NCBI RefSeq assembly: GCF_028747785.1
Contig: NZ_CP118158.1
Coordinates: forward strand, 1 to 64,000
DNA from: Halosimplex aquaticum
GTDB lineage: Archaea; Halobacteriota; Halobacteria; Halobacteriales; Haloarculaceae
Length of the DNA stretch: 64,000 bases
Direction: 5' to 3'
Under the pieces are notes generated by a model that searched no databases, had not been told where the DNA came from, and saw only the letters and a list, made by a program, of their open reading frames with translations. The position numbers and the translations under genes were made by a program. Shown one piece after another: positions 10,926 to 20,127 of this stretch. Position 1 is the stretch's first letter. Each line of letters starts with the position of its first letter.

Positions 10926-12089
10926 TCAGTTCTCCTCGGCGTCCGCGTCTGAATCCGATTCGTCGGGACCCGACTCGCCGGTAGCGGCCGAGCCGTCCGA
11001 CGACGCCTGACCCTCGTCGCCGTCCGAGTTCGTCGCTGCGGTGCGCTCGGATTCGGCTGGGGCCTCGACGTCGCCGACGACTCCGTCGTCCCGGGCGGGG
11101 AGTCCACCGGAGTCCGGCCGGTTCCCGACGACGGGGAGCCGCGAGGGGGCACCGAAGCGGCGGCCGGCCCGGACGACGAGGACGGCCGGGAGGCCGAGTC
11201 CCACGACCCACGGGAGCGCGGCGACGCCGGCGATGAACGCGGTGCGGGCGAACCGAACGAGGCCGGCGAGCGAACTGAGGAAGACGGCGACGGGCGACTG
11301 CTCGTGGAACGGCGTCCGTTCGCCAGTCGGCGGCGACTCGGGTTCGGGCTCGGCTCGCGGAGTTCGACGCGGAGCCGAGAAGGCCACCTGGTCCCGGAGC
11401 GAGCGCTTCTGCGCTTCGAGGCGTTCGATCTCTCCCTGGACGGAGGAGAGCCGCTCCTGGACGTGCAACAGTTCCTCGGTCGTGTTCGCCGACTCGTACA
11501 GCGAGCGGAGGCGGTCGCGCTGGGCGCGGAGGTTCTCCAGTCTGGCGTTCAGGTCGACCAGCTTGTCGGTCACGTCCTTCGTGTTCGTGTCCGCGGACAG
11601 CACGGTCCCCTGCCCGCGCGAGGAGTCGAACATGGCAGTGAAGTTCGACGAGGGGACCCGCACCTCGACGTAGCCCGTCCGCCAGGTCTCGTTCTCGCTG
11701 CGGTGGAGCGTCGACTCGGAGGCCGACACGTACCCGCCGAGTGCGACCGCGCGGGACTCGATGGCCGTCTCGGCGGCCGAGTAGTTCTCGACTTCGACGG
11801 CCACGGAACCCGTCTTGATGAGCGCGCGGTCGACGCTCGCTGCCGCACCGCCGCCCTCGGCGTCGTCGGCGCTGAACTGTTCGTTGGATGCTTCCCCGCT
11901 GCCGTCGCCGCTACCGGCGTCACCGCCGTCAGCGCCTCCGCTTCCGCCGTCGCCGCCGTCTCCCCCGGCCCCGTCGCCGCTCTGGGCTTTCTGGAGGTCG
12001 GCCGCGTCACCGCTGCCGCTCCCACCCATCCCCGAGCAGCCGGCCAGAACGACGAGCACGACCACGAGTACCGCTGATTTCCGAGCCAT
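10926..12089 (-). CDS. DUF4349 lipoprotein
   Basis: 387-residue exported protein. Signal peptide MARKSAVLVVVLVVLAGCSG with a lipobox Cys, then a Gly/Asp/Ser-rich tether, the DUF4349 beta domain (KTGSVAVEVENYSAAETAIE), a coiled coil (LNARLENLRAQRDRLRSL through LEAQKRSLRDQV), one membrane helix (AGVAALPWVVGLGLPAVLV) and an acidic cytoplasmic tail. After DQVAFS the expected beta strand RLRVELREP appears only in the +1 frame, and the reading then returns to EPEPESPPTGER, so two cancelling indels near 11370-11340 are likely. Function of DUF4349 is unknown; surface-anchored and possibly coiled-coil oligomeric. Confidence 0.85.
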   Translation of the reverse strand: MARKSAVLVVVLVVLAGCSGMGGSGSGDAADLQKAQSGDGAGGDGGDGGSGGADGGDAGSGDGSGEASNEQFSADDAEGGGAAASVDRALIKTGSVAVEVENYSAAETAIESRAVALGGYVSASESTLHRSENETWRTGYVEVRVPSSNFTAMFDSSRGQGTVLSADTNTKDVTDKLVDLNARLENLRAQRDRLRSLYESANTTEELLHVQERLSSVQGEIERLEAQKRSLRDQVAFSAPRRTPRAEPEPESPPTGERTPFHEQSPVAVFLSSLAGLVRFARTAFIAGVAALPWVVGLGLPAVLVVRAGRRFGAPSRLPVVGNRPDSGGLPARDDGVVGDVEAPAESERTAATNSDGDEGQASSDGSAATGESGPDESDSDADAEEN

Positions 12090-12148
12090 ACCGGGTCGAT
12101 CCGTCGCCGCTGATAAAGGGGTACCGTCGAATCAAAGACGCGCTTGAA

Positions 12149-12958
12149 CTATCGGCGGCGGTCGTCGAGCGCCGGGAAGTCGCTCCGGACTTCCTCGACG
12201 CGGTCGCGGTCGACGTCGGCGGTGACGAGCGCGGACTCGTCGCCGGTACTCGCGACCGCCGTTCCCCAGGGGTCGTAGACCGCCGAGCGGCCCAACAGCG
12301 TCGAGTCGTCGAACGTGCCGACGCCGTTGACGGCGCCGACGTAACAGAGGTTCTCGACGGCGCGGGTCCGCGGGAACAGCCGCCAGTGCTCGACCCGCGG
12401 GTACGGCCACGCGCTCGGGACGAGCACGAGCGTCGCGCCCGCGTCGACGAGGTCGCGGTACAGCGAGGGGAACCGCAGGTCGTAGCAGGTCGTCATCCCG
12501 ACGACGTGGTCGTCGAACGCCACCGTCGGGAGCGACTCGCCGGGCACGAGCAGTTCCTGCTCGGCCGACCCGTAGCCGAAGAGGTGGTGTTTCCGATAGA
12601 CGGCGCGGCGCTCGCCGTCGCGGTCCAGGAAGACCGAGGCGTTGGCGAACCCTTCCGCCGCGGGGGTCTCCACGCCGGCCTCGTGGGAGGCCGCAAGGTC
12701 CTCGACGATGCTGCCGGCGAGGACGCCGACGCCGTGCTCGCGGGCGCTCTCGGCGAGCGCGGAGACGGTCGGGCCGGTGACGCTCTCGGCGCGGCGCTCG
12801 TAGAGGTCGAACGCGAAGTAGCCGACGTTGAATATCTCCGGGAGCGCGACCAGATCCGCACCGGCCGCGGCCGCGTCGGCGACCGCAGAGCGGGCGCGTT
12901 CGACGTTGTCCGCGACCGCACCGCGCTCTATCCGGATCTGGGCGAGCGCGAGTCTCAC
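12149..12958 (-). CDS. carbon-nitrogen hydrolase (nitrilase superfamily)
   Basis: 269-residue member of the nitrilase/omega-amidase fold. The catalytic triad is visible: Glu in VALPEIFNVGYF, Lys in YRKHHLFGYG, and Cys in MTTCYDLRFP. These cleave amide or nitrile C-N bonds; the omega-amidase/deaminated-glutathione-amidase branch is closest in style, but the substrate cannot be told from sequence. The GTG start (VRLALAQI) overlaps the upstream SRPBCC gene's stop by four bases (GTGA), so the two are translationally coupled. Confidence 0.87.
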   Translation of the reverse strand: MRLALAQIRIERGAVADNVERARSAVADAAAAGADLVALPEIFNVGYFAFDLYERRAESVTGPTVSALAESAREHGVGVLAGSIVEDLAASHEAGVETPAAEGFANASVFLDRDGERRAVYRKHHLFGYGSAEQELLVPGESLPTVAFDDHVVGMTTCYDLRFPSLYRDLVDAGATLVLVPSAWPYPRVEHWRLFPRTRAVENLCYVGAVNGVGTFDDSTLLGRSAVYDPWGTAVASTGDESALVTADVDRDRVEEVRSDFPALDDRRR

Positions 12959-13382
12959 ACTTCGACCTCGAGGTCCTCGACGAGGGCGGCTTCGAGGTTG
13001 TCGAGCTCGTCGTCGAGGTTTCGCTTGAAGAAGCGCTCGACGCCGGGGAGCGAGCCGTCGACGACGAACCGGTTCGTCAGCTTCGTCCCCGTCTCGGTCT
13101 CGGTGAGTTCGTGCTCGCCGACGACGTTCATCACCTTCGAGCGGCCGACGAAGCGGACGTACTCGGGGGCGCGACGCTCCTCGTCCTCGGTCTCGATGGC
13201 GATGGTCCTGTCGATCACGGGGATCGGGAGCCGGATGTTCCAGGTCGCGCTGCCGTCGTCGTGGACCGTGTAGTCTTTGACGACGCTGATCGCGCTGGCG
13301 CGTTTCCGGGGTCGGCGATGAATTCCCAGACACGGTCGCGGTCGACAGGTAACTCGAACGACCGCTCCACCCGGACAGTCAT
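12955..13382 (-). CDS. SRPBCC (START-like/polyketide cyclase) family protein, frameshifted
   Basis: About 142-residue SRPBCC-fold protein that binds a hydrophobic ligand. It begins MTVRVERSFELPVDRDRVWEF, the usual first strand and helix of this family, and ends with the long C-terminal helix FFKRNLDDELDNLEAALVED. The frame breaks near 13293 between ADPGN and ASAISVVKDY; restoring one base gives a continuous protein through VIDRTIAIE. Coupled to the nitrilase gene downstream. No specific ligand can be proposed. Confidence 0.8.
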
Positions 13383-13417
13383 GTCCTCACTTCGGACTGC
13401 GGCACCTAAAAAGCCAG

Positions 13418-13640
13418 TTAACTGAGCGTGACACGCCAGGTCGTCGAGCGCGCGCGTCCCCACTTCTCGATCTCGACTTCGTCCGACTCCTCGTCGAGTT
13501 TCGGCAGGCGCGCACCGACCTGCTTGGAGGAGAGGCCGATGTGGTCCGCGATGTTCTTGGCTCTGAAATAACTCTGCCCGCGCGAGACGCTGTCGCGCAG
13601 GTAATCCAGAATCTCTGTCCTCCTCGCCGAGTTCGCTCAT
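13418..13640 (-). CDS. DUF7123-like small winged-helix protein, frameshifted
   Basis: About 74-residue protein. After MSELGEED the frame must shift to reach EILDYLRDSVSRGQSYFRAK, followed by NIADHIGLSSKQVGARLPKL and a C-terminal KWGRARSTTWRVTLS. This is a compact winged helix widespread in haloarchaea (DUF7123 as I recall the name) and presumably DNA-binding. Restoring the frame produces a full-length member, so the break near 13610 is likely an error. It precedes the SRPBCC gene on the same strand with a 35-bp gap. Confidence 0.75.
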
Positions 13641-13676
13641 GGCTCTCTGTAGGTCTCGAACGCCCTTAACAATTCC

Positions 13677-13874
13677 TTACGCGTTCCGATGCCCGTAGAG
13701 GTGGATGCCCGCGATCGAGAGCACGCCGGCGGTCATCGCCAGCGCGAAACTCCAGCCCGCGACGATCTGGTCGTGGTACCCGACGAGCATCCCGACGGCG
13801 CCCACGACCGCGAGGACTGCGAACGCCAGTCCCAGCCCGATGCTCATGTCCGTCCCTGTGGCTGCCTCGGTCAT
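13677..13874 (-). CDS. small two-helix membrane protein (DUF7525-like)
   Basis: 65-residue protein with two transmembrane helices (IGLGLAFAVLAVVGAVGMLV and WSFALAMTAGVLSIAGIHLY) joined by a short polar loop. The ATG at MTEAATGTD is preferred over a GTG six codons upstream because a TATA-like AATTAAGT lies 24-33 bp before the ATG. Function unknown. Confidence 0.7.
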   Translation of the reverse strand: MTEAATGTDMSIGLGLAFAVLAVVGAVGMLVGYHDQIVAGWSFALAMTAGVLSIAGIHLYGHRNA

Positions 13875-13897
13875 GCCCGGTTCTTCCGTCACTCAGT

Positions 13898-13907
13898 ACT
13901 TAATTCA
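13898..13907 (-). promoter_or_regulatory. TATA region of the small membrane protein gene
   Basis: On the minus strand the sequence reads TGAATTAAGT, 24-33 bp upstream of the ATG. It supports a leaderless transcript and the downstream ATG as the true start. Confidence 0.5.
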
Positions 13908-13981
13908 ACGGGATCCTACCGAGCCCAGAGAGATCGAGGTCGCGGACCGACTACCCGCCGGGCCGGACTGAAAACGCCGTC

Positions 13982-15030
13982 TCAGTCGCCGGTCGAGTCC
14001 GACTGGATCGTCGTGTGCTCGGACTCCTCGTTGAGGGCGAGGTTCGTCGCGATCTCCGCGTTCCGAACGGCGTACTGGGCGGTCTGTTGCAGGCTCACGA
14101 GCACCTCGCGGACCTGGAGGACGTCCTCGTTGGACATCTCGTCGAGGTCGGAGAGGATCTCGGCCTCGCGGTCGCCCACCTCGGCGAACATCTCGCGGAC
14201 CTCGATGGCGATGTCGTAGTCGCGCTCGACGGCCGCCTCGACGGCCCGCTCGGTGATCTCGTTGACCTGGTCGGTGAACTCCCGGATCCGCCGCATCGTC
14301 GAGGAGTCGACGTTCAGCGAGTGGCCGTCGGTCTCCAGGGCGATCTCGGCGATGTCCTCCGCGTTGTCGGCGGTCAACAGGTTCTTCGCGATCGAGCGGT
14401 ACCCGATGAGCGGGAAGCCGTCGTTCAGGCCGACGGCGCGCGCGAGGTTCGGGTTCTGGTAGGAGGTGAAGATGAGCCGCAGGAGCAGGACGAAGATCTT
14501 GTTGGCCTGTCGCTCCCGGTTCAGCGCGCGCTGAGCGAGATCGGGGTTGCCGTGAGCGAGCGCCTTGACGGCCTCGTTCCGCATGGTCGAGCCCGTGCTC
14601 TCCAGCCGTTCGAGGAGGTTGTCGAGGCTGAAGTCCTCCGGGTCGACCGAGCAGCGGATGGCGATGCGCTCGGGCGTCTCCTCGACGACGCCGAGGCCCA
14701 TGAGCTGCGTCTCGGCGTTGTAGACGGCGTTGATGTGCGAGCTCTCCAGCGTGCCGTTCTCGCCGGCGCGACGTGGATGATGCGCCGGCCGAGCACGTAC
14801 TGCGAGAGGATGGCCCGCTCCAGGGCGTCGGCGTTGAGGTCCTCGGCGTGGATGATGGCCTCGGACTCCTCGCCCTGGACCGACTCGGGCATGACGGTGA
14901 GCGTCCCCTTGCCGCCCATCCGCAGCGAGACCTCGTCGCCCTTCTCGACGTTGTGCTCTTTGGCCCACTTCGCAGGCAAGGTCATCGCCAGCGCCGACGG
15001 ACCCAGCCGCTGGACTTTCCGTGTTTCCAT
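13982..15030 (-). CDS. AbrB-domain plus PhoU-domain protein, frameshifted
   Basis: About 349-residue haloarchaeal PhoU-like protein. It has an N-terminal SpoVT/AbrB swapped-hairpin DNA-binding domain (VQRLGPSALAMTLPAKWAKE, residues 5-45) followed by two PhoU-type helical bundles (EITERAVEAAVERDYDIAIE, QTAQYAVRNAEIATNLALNE). PhoU proteins govern phosphate transport signalling; the DNA-binding fusion implies direct transcriptional control. One base is missing near 14765 (HVAP to ENGTLESS). There is no pst operon nearby. A TATA-like CAATTAAGG lies 23-31 bp upstream of the start. Confidence 0.85.
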
Positions 15031-15104
15031 ACCCTTCCTTATCTTCTCGCGACCTTAATTGTATCCATACACGGTATAATATTCGTCTGAATACTATTAC
15101 GCTT

Positions 15105-15124
15105 CCTGGACACACGTCCAGGAA
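15105..15124. repeat. Perfect hairpin between phoU-like and NAD-kinase genes
   Basis: TCCTGGAC-ACAC-GTCCAGGA, an 8-bp stem with a 4-nt loop, sitting between two minus-strand genes. It has no adjacent T-run in the direction of transcription, so a terminator role is doubtful. Confidence 0.45.
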
Positions 15125-15208
15125 TCATCCGCCCTCCCGCTGAGGGAGTGACACCCGCGGCTACGGAGCGCTTCGATCGGCGTAGAACGCGGTCGGACCC
15201 CGCTTCGG

Positions 15209-16291
15209 TCACTCGATCTTCACGAGGCGGCGCTCGTAGCGGCCCACCCGGACGCGGTGCCAACCGCGGAGTTCGGCGTCCAGGTCGGGGTCGCCCGTGT
15301 CGACGCGGAGGACGTCCAGGTCGTCGAGTTTGGATCGCGTGGCGACGATCTCGACCCCCGAGCGGCGGATCACGTCGGGCGATATCTGCTGGTTGCCGCG
15401 GCCGAAGACGAACCCCTGGCCGCCGATAGGCGAGACGACGACTACGTTGCGGTCACCGAGTGCCGATCCGATGTCCGAGGCGCTCCCGTCGCGGACGACC
15501 ACCTCGCCGTCTCGCCACACGTCGACGCCGAGCGGCGTCCCCTCGAAGCCGAGGTTCGCCTTGATCGCCCCCACCGTCCCGCCGGGCCCGAGGACGTAGG
15601 TCACGCCGGGCTGGACCTCCTCGGCGACCCCCTCGGCGAGCGTCTCGACCGTCCCGCCGCCGGTCTGCTTGCTCGCCTGGCGCTCGTCGGCGACCGGCGT
15701 CTTGGCGATGGCTCGCAACTCGGTCGAGACCTCCTGGGCTCGATAGGCGTCTTCGTCCACGTCGTTGACTTCGCCGGTCTCCACGTCGTCGAACGACGCC
15801 GCGACGATCCCGGCCTCCCGCGGACGCACCGCGAACACCGAAGAGTAGATCTTCACGCCCGCCGGCACGCCGAGGATAGGGATCTCGCTATCGAGGTCGC
15901 CGAGCGTCTCGGCCACGTCCACGGCCGTGCCGTCGCCACCGACGAACAGGATGAGGTCCACCTCCGCGTCAACGAACGCCCGGACCGCCGCACGTGTGTC
16001 GGCCGCCGTAGTCTCGGCCGTTCCCGACTGCTCGCTCTCCGGTCCGCCGACGACCACGGGATCGAATCCAGCCGCGCGGGCGGCGTCTTCGCCCATGGGG
16101 CCCGCGAACGCGAGCAGTTCCACGCTGGCATCGGTCTCCGCGAGCGCGTCCAGCGCCGCCCGCGCCCGCTCGGGTGCGCGGGGTTCGGCCCCGCGCTCGC
16201 GCGCCTCGTCGACTTTCCCGTCGGTGCCCTTCAGCCCGACTCGCCCGCCCATGCCGGCGATCGGGTTGACGACCACGCCGATCCGTCGCAT
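15209..16291 (-). CDS. ATP-NAD kinase family protein (COG3199 type)
   Basis: 360-residue protein with the NAD-kinase/diacylglycerol-kinase fold. N-terminal RRIGVVVNPIAGMGGRVGLK is the conserved nucleotide-binding start. LFVGGDGTAVDVAE carries the GGDGT motif, and PILGVPAGVKIYSSVFA is typical of the COG3199 branch rather than canonical NadK. It may phosphorylate NAD or a related substrate. The start is at MRRIG because residues upstream are not family-like. Confidence 0.85.
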   Translation of the reverse strand: MRRIGVVVNPIAGMGGRVGLKGTDGKVDEARERGAEPRAPERARAALDALAETDASVELLAFAGPMGEDAARAAGFDPVVVGGPESEQSGTAETTAADTRAAVRAFVDAEVDLILFVGGDGTAVDVAETLGDLDSEIPILGVPAGVKIYSSVFAVRPREAGIVAASFDDVETGEVNDVDEDAYRAQEVSTELRAIAKTPVADERQASKQTGGGTVETLAEGVAEEVQPGVTYVLGPGGTVGAIKANLGFEGTPLGVDVWRDGEVVVRDGSASDIGSALGDRNVVVVSPIGGQGFVFGRGNQQISPDVIRRSGVEIVATRSKLDDLDVLRVDTGDPDLDAELRGWHRVRVGRYERRLVKIE

Positions 16292-16378
16292 CGTCCGTGC
16301 TACGCGAGGACCGGTCAAAAGCGACCCGCATCGACGGACAGCGACCCCAGGGGTGGACCGCGGCGGAAAATCGGGCGG

Positions 16379-16385
16379 TTTTACA
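16379..16385 (+). promoter_or_regulatory. TATA box of the 38-residue membrane protein gene
   Basis: TTTTACA, 24-30 bp before the ATG, the only promoter-like element in the short divergent spacer. It supports the reality of this very small gene. Confidence 0.55.
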
Positions 16386-16408
16386 TCGGACGGTCCGAAA
16401 GCACGGCC

Positions 16409-16525
16409 ATGTTCATCCCACTGCAGGAAGGCGTGCAGGGCGGACTCGTCAATCTCGCGGGGTACGTGCTGCTGTTCGGCGGACTGGTCCTGACCGCGAT
16501 CTGGTGGAAGGTCCTCTACCGGTAG
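16409..16525 (+). CDS. 38-residue single-pass membrane protein
   Basis: Micro-protein with one transmembrane helix (LAGYVLLFGGLVLTAIWW) after a short amphipathic start (MFIPLQEGVQGG) and ending KVLYR, a positive-inside anchor. A well-placed TATA box, codon use like the neighbours, and clean convergence with the cinA-like gene argue that it is real. Function unknown. Confidence 0.65.
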   Translation: MFIPLQEGVQGGLVNLAGYVLLFGGLVLTAIWWKVLYR

Positions 16526-16540
16526 AACGGACCGAGAAAC

Positions 16541-17225
16541 TCACTCCGCGTCGGGCGCGCCGACACGGTCACGCAGCCACGCCGCGGCGTCCTCGACCTC
16601 GCCCTCGTCGCCCTGAATCCTGATGCGCACGGAGTCGCCGGGGTAGCTCCCGACGGTCACGTCGAACGTCCGTCGCAGGTCGTCGATGCGGTCGAGCAGC
16701 GCGCTCGGCTCGTCCGCGACGACGGTCGCGACGTGTTTGACCTCCGGCGAAGTCGTCGGCGACCGTCTCGAACATGGCCTTCATCTCCGTGGGGACGCCC
16801 GGGAGGACGTAGACGCTCCCGATCACGCACCCCGGCGCGACGCCTTCGGGGTTTTCGAGCAGTCGAGCGCCACGGGGAATCTCCGCGGTCCCCTCGGCGA
16901 GGTCGTCGGCGGCGTACCCGCCTTCGGCCTCCAGCCAGTCCAGCACCTCCTGGCTCTCGACGACTTCGCGACCGAACGCGGCGGCGACCTCCATGGTCAC
17001 GTCGTCGTGCGTCGGGCCGACGCCGCCGGTGACGAGCACGGCGTCGTACTCCGCGCGGTACTCGTTGACGACGCGGGCGATGTCGGCGACGCGGTCGGGC
17101 AGGGTCGTGACCCGCTCGACGTCGACGCCGCGCTCGTGCAGTCGCTCCCCCAGCCAGGCGGCGTTGGTGTTCACGGTGTCGCCGACGAGCAACTCGTCGC
17201 CGACCGTGACGATGGCAACGCGCAT
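16541..17225 (-). CDS. CinA-like molybdopterin-binding domain protein, frameshifted
   Basis: About 228-residue CinA N-terminal (MoaB/MogA-fold) protein. Motifs: VGDELLVGDTVNTNAAWLGE, TGGVGPTHDDVT, and VLPGVPTEMKAMFE. Members act on nucleotide-sugar or pyridine-nucleotide pyrophosphates; the amidase domain of bacterial CinA is absent, as usual in archaea. Reading past DDFA needs removal of one G (GCCGGAG) near 16750 to reach EVKHVATVVADEPSALLDRI. A TATA-like CCTTTTACGG precedes the start. Confidence 0.85.
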
Positions 17226-17345
17226 ACCCGCCGTAGGAACCGTACCCGTAAAAGGTCGCCCGCTTCGAGCCGTCCGTCACGCCCCGTTCGGCCCGTCCGC
17301 GGTCAGTGCGTCCGGCGTCGTCAGCCCGCAGTCAGTTAGCCCAAG

Positions 17346-18132
17346 TCAGCGCATCCCCGGCGGCGGGCCGTCGTCGTCGAACTCGTCGGTCTCCGTCTCC
17401 ACGTCTAACCCGATCTCCTCGCGCCTGCGTTCGAGGACGCGGATCTGCCGGAGGTAGTAGAGCGCGCCGCCGATGCCGACCAGCGTCAGGATCCCCGACG
17501 CCGCCGAACAGCAGCAGGTCACGCGCGAGGTAGTACCTGACGAGTATCGGACCGCGCTGGACTTCGTTCCAGCGGACCGTCATCCGGCCCGTCTCCTCGT
17601 TCAGCGGCGTCGTGTAGTCGCCGGGTGACACCTTCGAGAGGAGCGGCACGCCGACCCGGGCCTGCGGCGGGAGCGTCACCTCGACCGAGTGCGGCGAGTC
17701 GACGAACAGCGGCGTCGCGAACCGCTTGGCGTTGGGCCGCTCGGCCGTGAACGCCACCTGACCGCCCGCCTGCGGGAGCGTGACGTTCGCCCGCGACTGG
17801 CCGTGCTCGACGCCGAGATTCGACCGGTTGGCCGGTTTCACGACGGTCCCGTTGGGGAAGCGAAAGCGCAACGCCGCGATCTGCAACGGCTCCTCGGTGC
17901 CGAGTTCGTCGCGCTGGTAGAGCTCGATGTACGACTGGTTCTCCACGGCGATGACGCCGGTGAACTGGCCCCTGGAGACGTTGTAGGTCGTCGTCGCGTT
18001 CGTGTCCCAGTCGTAACTGGCGTTCCGGTTGAGTTCGGTCTGGTCCGGGCCGCCACCGAAGGGGGAGGTGCAGCCGGCCAGGGCGACCAGTACCGCGAGC
18101 AGCGCCAGGGCGGGAACCAGTCGGCGCCTCAT
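17346..18132 (-). CDS. DUF5803 family membrane-anchored lipoprotein, frameshifted
   Basis: About 262-residue exported protein. Signal peptide with lipobox LVALAGCTSPFGG, a beta-rich extracellular domain, then a membrane helix whose end is reached only after removing one G from a GGGG run near 17508 (FGGVG to ILTLVGIGGALYYLRQI), followed by an acidic tail ending DDDGPPPGMR. It is the last gene of the tfe operon; its ATG overlaps the DUF2110 stop by four bases. Function unknown. Confidence 0.8.
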
Positions 18133-18815
18133 GGAACGACGCAGAGGAGTTCGGAGGGCATGTACTGCCCGATGCTCGCGAGGAGCCCGGGCGGGTCGGT
18201 CTCCTCGCCGCAGACGATGCTCTGTTCGAGAAGCCCGAGGCGCTCGACGGTGACGATGTCCTGGGCGTGGCCCGCGCGGTTGACCGTCGCGCGCGCTTCC
18301 GCCCGCGTCGCCGAGTTGACGTTCACGCGACCGTTCCCGCGCGTCCACTCGTAGAGGCGGTCCCGCTCCGCGTCGGCGAGGCGCGCCGGTTCGCCCTCCG
18401 CGGGGTCGCCCGCGACGAAGCGCATCGGGAGGTGCTGGACGAGGCCGAACCGCGTGCGGATCTGCTCGGGGGTCCCCTGGCCGAGACCGATCTCGTCGGC
18501 GGGGATCCGCACCTCGTTCCCGAAGCCGACGTCGAAGACGAACCCGTCGTCGTCCCAGGCGCCGAGCGTACCGACGTACTCCTCGCCGGGTTCGAACTCC
18601 GGCGTCAGCTTGCCCCACTCCTCGGCGAGGGCGTTGCGCGCGACAGTCGCGTCGTCGCCCTCGACGGTGACGGTCGGGAACTCGTCGTCGCGCAGGCCGA
18701 CCGTGAACGACACGTCGAGGTCGCCGACGGTGTTGTCGACCAGCGAGCGCAGCGAGTCGAGCGAGCGCTCGCGGGCGTCGCCCTCGACGTAGACCTTGGT
18801 TGCGAGTACGACCAT
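18129..18815 (-). CDS. DUF2110 family protein
   Basis: 228-residue archaeal protein of unknown function, recognised as DUF2110 by its place next to tfe and by VVLATKVYVEGDARERSLDS at the start. A central stretch, VGTLGAWDDDGFVFDVGFGN, looks like a small beta barrel (OB- or S1-like), suggesting nucleic-acid contact; this is inference. The start codon shares one base with the tfe stop (TGATG), implying tight coupling and a role linked to transcription initiation. Confidence 0.8.
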   Translation of the reverse strand: MVVLATKVYVEGDARERSLDSLRSLVDNTVGDLDVSFTVGLRDDEFPTVTVEGDDATVARNALAEEWGKLTPEFEPGEEYVGTLGAWDDDGFVFDVGFGNEVRIPADEIGLGQGTPEQIRTRFGLVQHLPMRFVAGDPAEGEPARLADAERDRLYEWTRGNGRVNVNSATRAEARATVNRAGHAQDIVTVERLGLLEQSIVCGEETDPPGLLASIGQYMPSELLCVVP

Positions 18816-19345
18816 CAGGCCTCGGTTCCGCGGTCGACGTTCAGTTCGTCGCGCAGTTCCTCGATGCGCCGCTCCATGGCGCCGACCAGGCGCGTGTTCT
18901 CCATCGCCTCGACCGGGTTGCCGCAGTCGGGGCACTCGAAGCCGAACTCCATGGCCTCGCCGAACTCGAAGCGGATGCCGCAGGTCTCACAGAGGTAGAA
19001 CTCGTTGTCCTTCTCGTAGTCCTCGCGCTCCTCGAGGGCCTCCAGCAGGCGGTACATCTCCGATTCGAGCTGCTCGGGGATCTTCTCGTACTCGAAGGTC
19101 CAGAGGTACGTGAGCCACCCCGAGTCCTCGTCGCGCAGGCGACGGTAGCTCGCCAGGTCGTTCTCGTAGAGGATGAACAGCGCCCGCCGCACGTCGTTGA
19201 GCTCCAGCCCGAGCTCCTCGGCGAGCTCCTCGTCGGTCACCTCGCCGTCCGGCGGCGCCGCCGCCACCGGCATCCCTTTCGGGCCGACCAGCTCGTGTAG
19301 GTACTTCTGAATAACGGGGTCCTCCAGAAGGTCGTCAAACGCCAT
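18815..19345 (-). CDS. tfe: transcription initiation factor E alpha (TFE)
   Basis: 176-residue archaeal TFE alpha, which helps promoter opening and stabilises the RNA polymerase clamp. An extended winged helix covers residues 1-90 (DPVIQKYLHELVG ... EELGLELNDVRRALFILYEN), and a zinc ribbon has the ligands CETC and CPDC. C-terminal helix MERRIEELRDELNVDRG. Start at MAFDDLLED. First gene of tfe-DUF2110-DUF5803. Confidence 0.95.
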   Translation of the reverse strand: MAFDDLLEDPVIQKYLHELVGPKGMPVAAAPPDGEVTDEELAEELGLELNDVRRALFILYENDLASYRRLRDEDSGWLTYLWTFEYEKIPEQLESEMYRLLEALEEREDYEKDNEFYLCETCGIRFEFGEAMEFGFECPDCGNPVEAMENTRLVGAMERRIEELRDELNVDRGTEA

Positions 19346-19451
19346 TACGGTGTTCTCAGTGCGTGAGGCGTTTAAAAGCACCGAACGACGGAGCTTCCGG
19401 CTCCGTCCGCCCGCGCCCGCGGCCGGTCCCGACAGCCGCGGAATCGCCCGC

Positions 19452-20000
19452 TCACCGCTCGCCGCTCGTGTCCTCGACCTTCTTGCCGGTCTCCTTCGGG
19501 ACCACGGTTCGGTCGGCGTCCTCCCACTCGCGGTCGAGTTCGCGGCCGTCGAACAGCCGGTCGAGCGTGACTGCCAGCGACGCTACCTCGGAGTGAGGCT
19601 GGTTCGTGACGGCGACGTTGTGGTCTGCCCGCTCGTACACGTCGAACGGGACCTTCTCTGCGCCGACGACGAACAGGACGGGCGTGCGGTCGTCGAGCGC
19701 GTCCCGGAGGTCGCCCTCCACGTCCTGGACCGGCAGGCCGTACATCGTGAGGTGGACGACCACGCCGTCCCAGTCGCGGATGACCGCCTTGGGCGAGTCG
19801 GTGACCTCCACGTCGAACGGGCCGCCGAAGCGGTCGGTGATGTCACGGACGGTGTCGGCGGGAGAGGACGCCTCGGGGCCGAAGACGACGCCGTCGGCGC
19901 CGAGCGCCCGCGCGGTGAGGCCGACGTGGGTCGTCATCCGGTCGTCGCGGCCCGGCCGATGCCCCAGGCGCAAGACGGCGACTTCGGGTTCGTCGTTCAT
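19452..20000 (-). CDS. trm56: tRNA (cytidine(56)-2'-O)-methyltransferase
   Basis: 182-residue SPOUT-family methyltransferase that 2'-O-methylates C56 in the T-loop of archaeal tRNAs. Motif EVAVLRLGHRPGRDDRMTTH is diagnostic at the N-terminus. The SAM-binding trefoil knot is covered by PVLFVVGAEKVPFDVYERAD and HNVAVTNQPHSEVASLAVTL. It lies upstream of tfe on the same strand with about 105 bp between, a neighbourhood seen in other Euryarchaeota. Confidence 0.93.
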   Translation of the reverse strand: MNDEPEVAVLRLGHRPGRDDRMTTHVGLTARALGADGVVFGPEASSPADTVRDITDRFGGPFDVEVTDSPKAVIRDWDGVVVHLTMYGLPVQDVEGDLRDALDDRTPVLFVVGAEKVPFDVYERADHNVAVTNQPHSEVASLAVTLDRLFDGRELDREWEDADRTVVPKETGKKVEDTSGER

Positions 20001-20127
20001 GCTCCGCGGCTACGCGAGCCCCGTTTAGAGCCTTCCGAAGGAAATCCGGCCGGCGACGAGATTCAGAACCGCCTGCGACCGATTCACTCGCCGTCCGGGT
20101 CCCGCTCACCTTCCGTCCGCATTCCGC

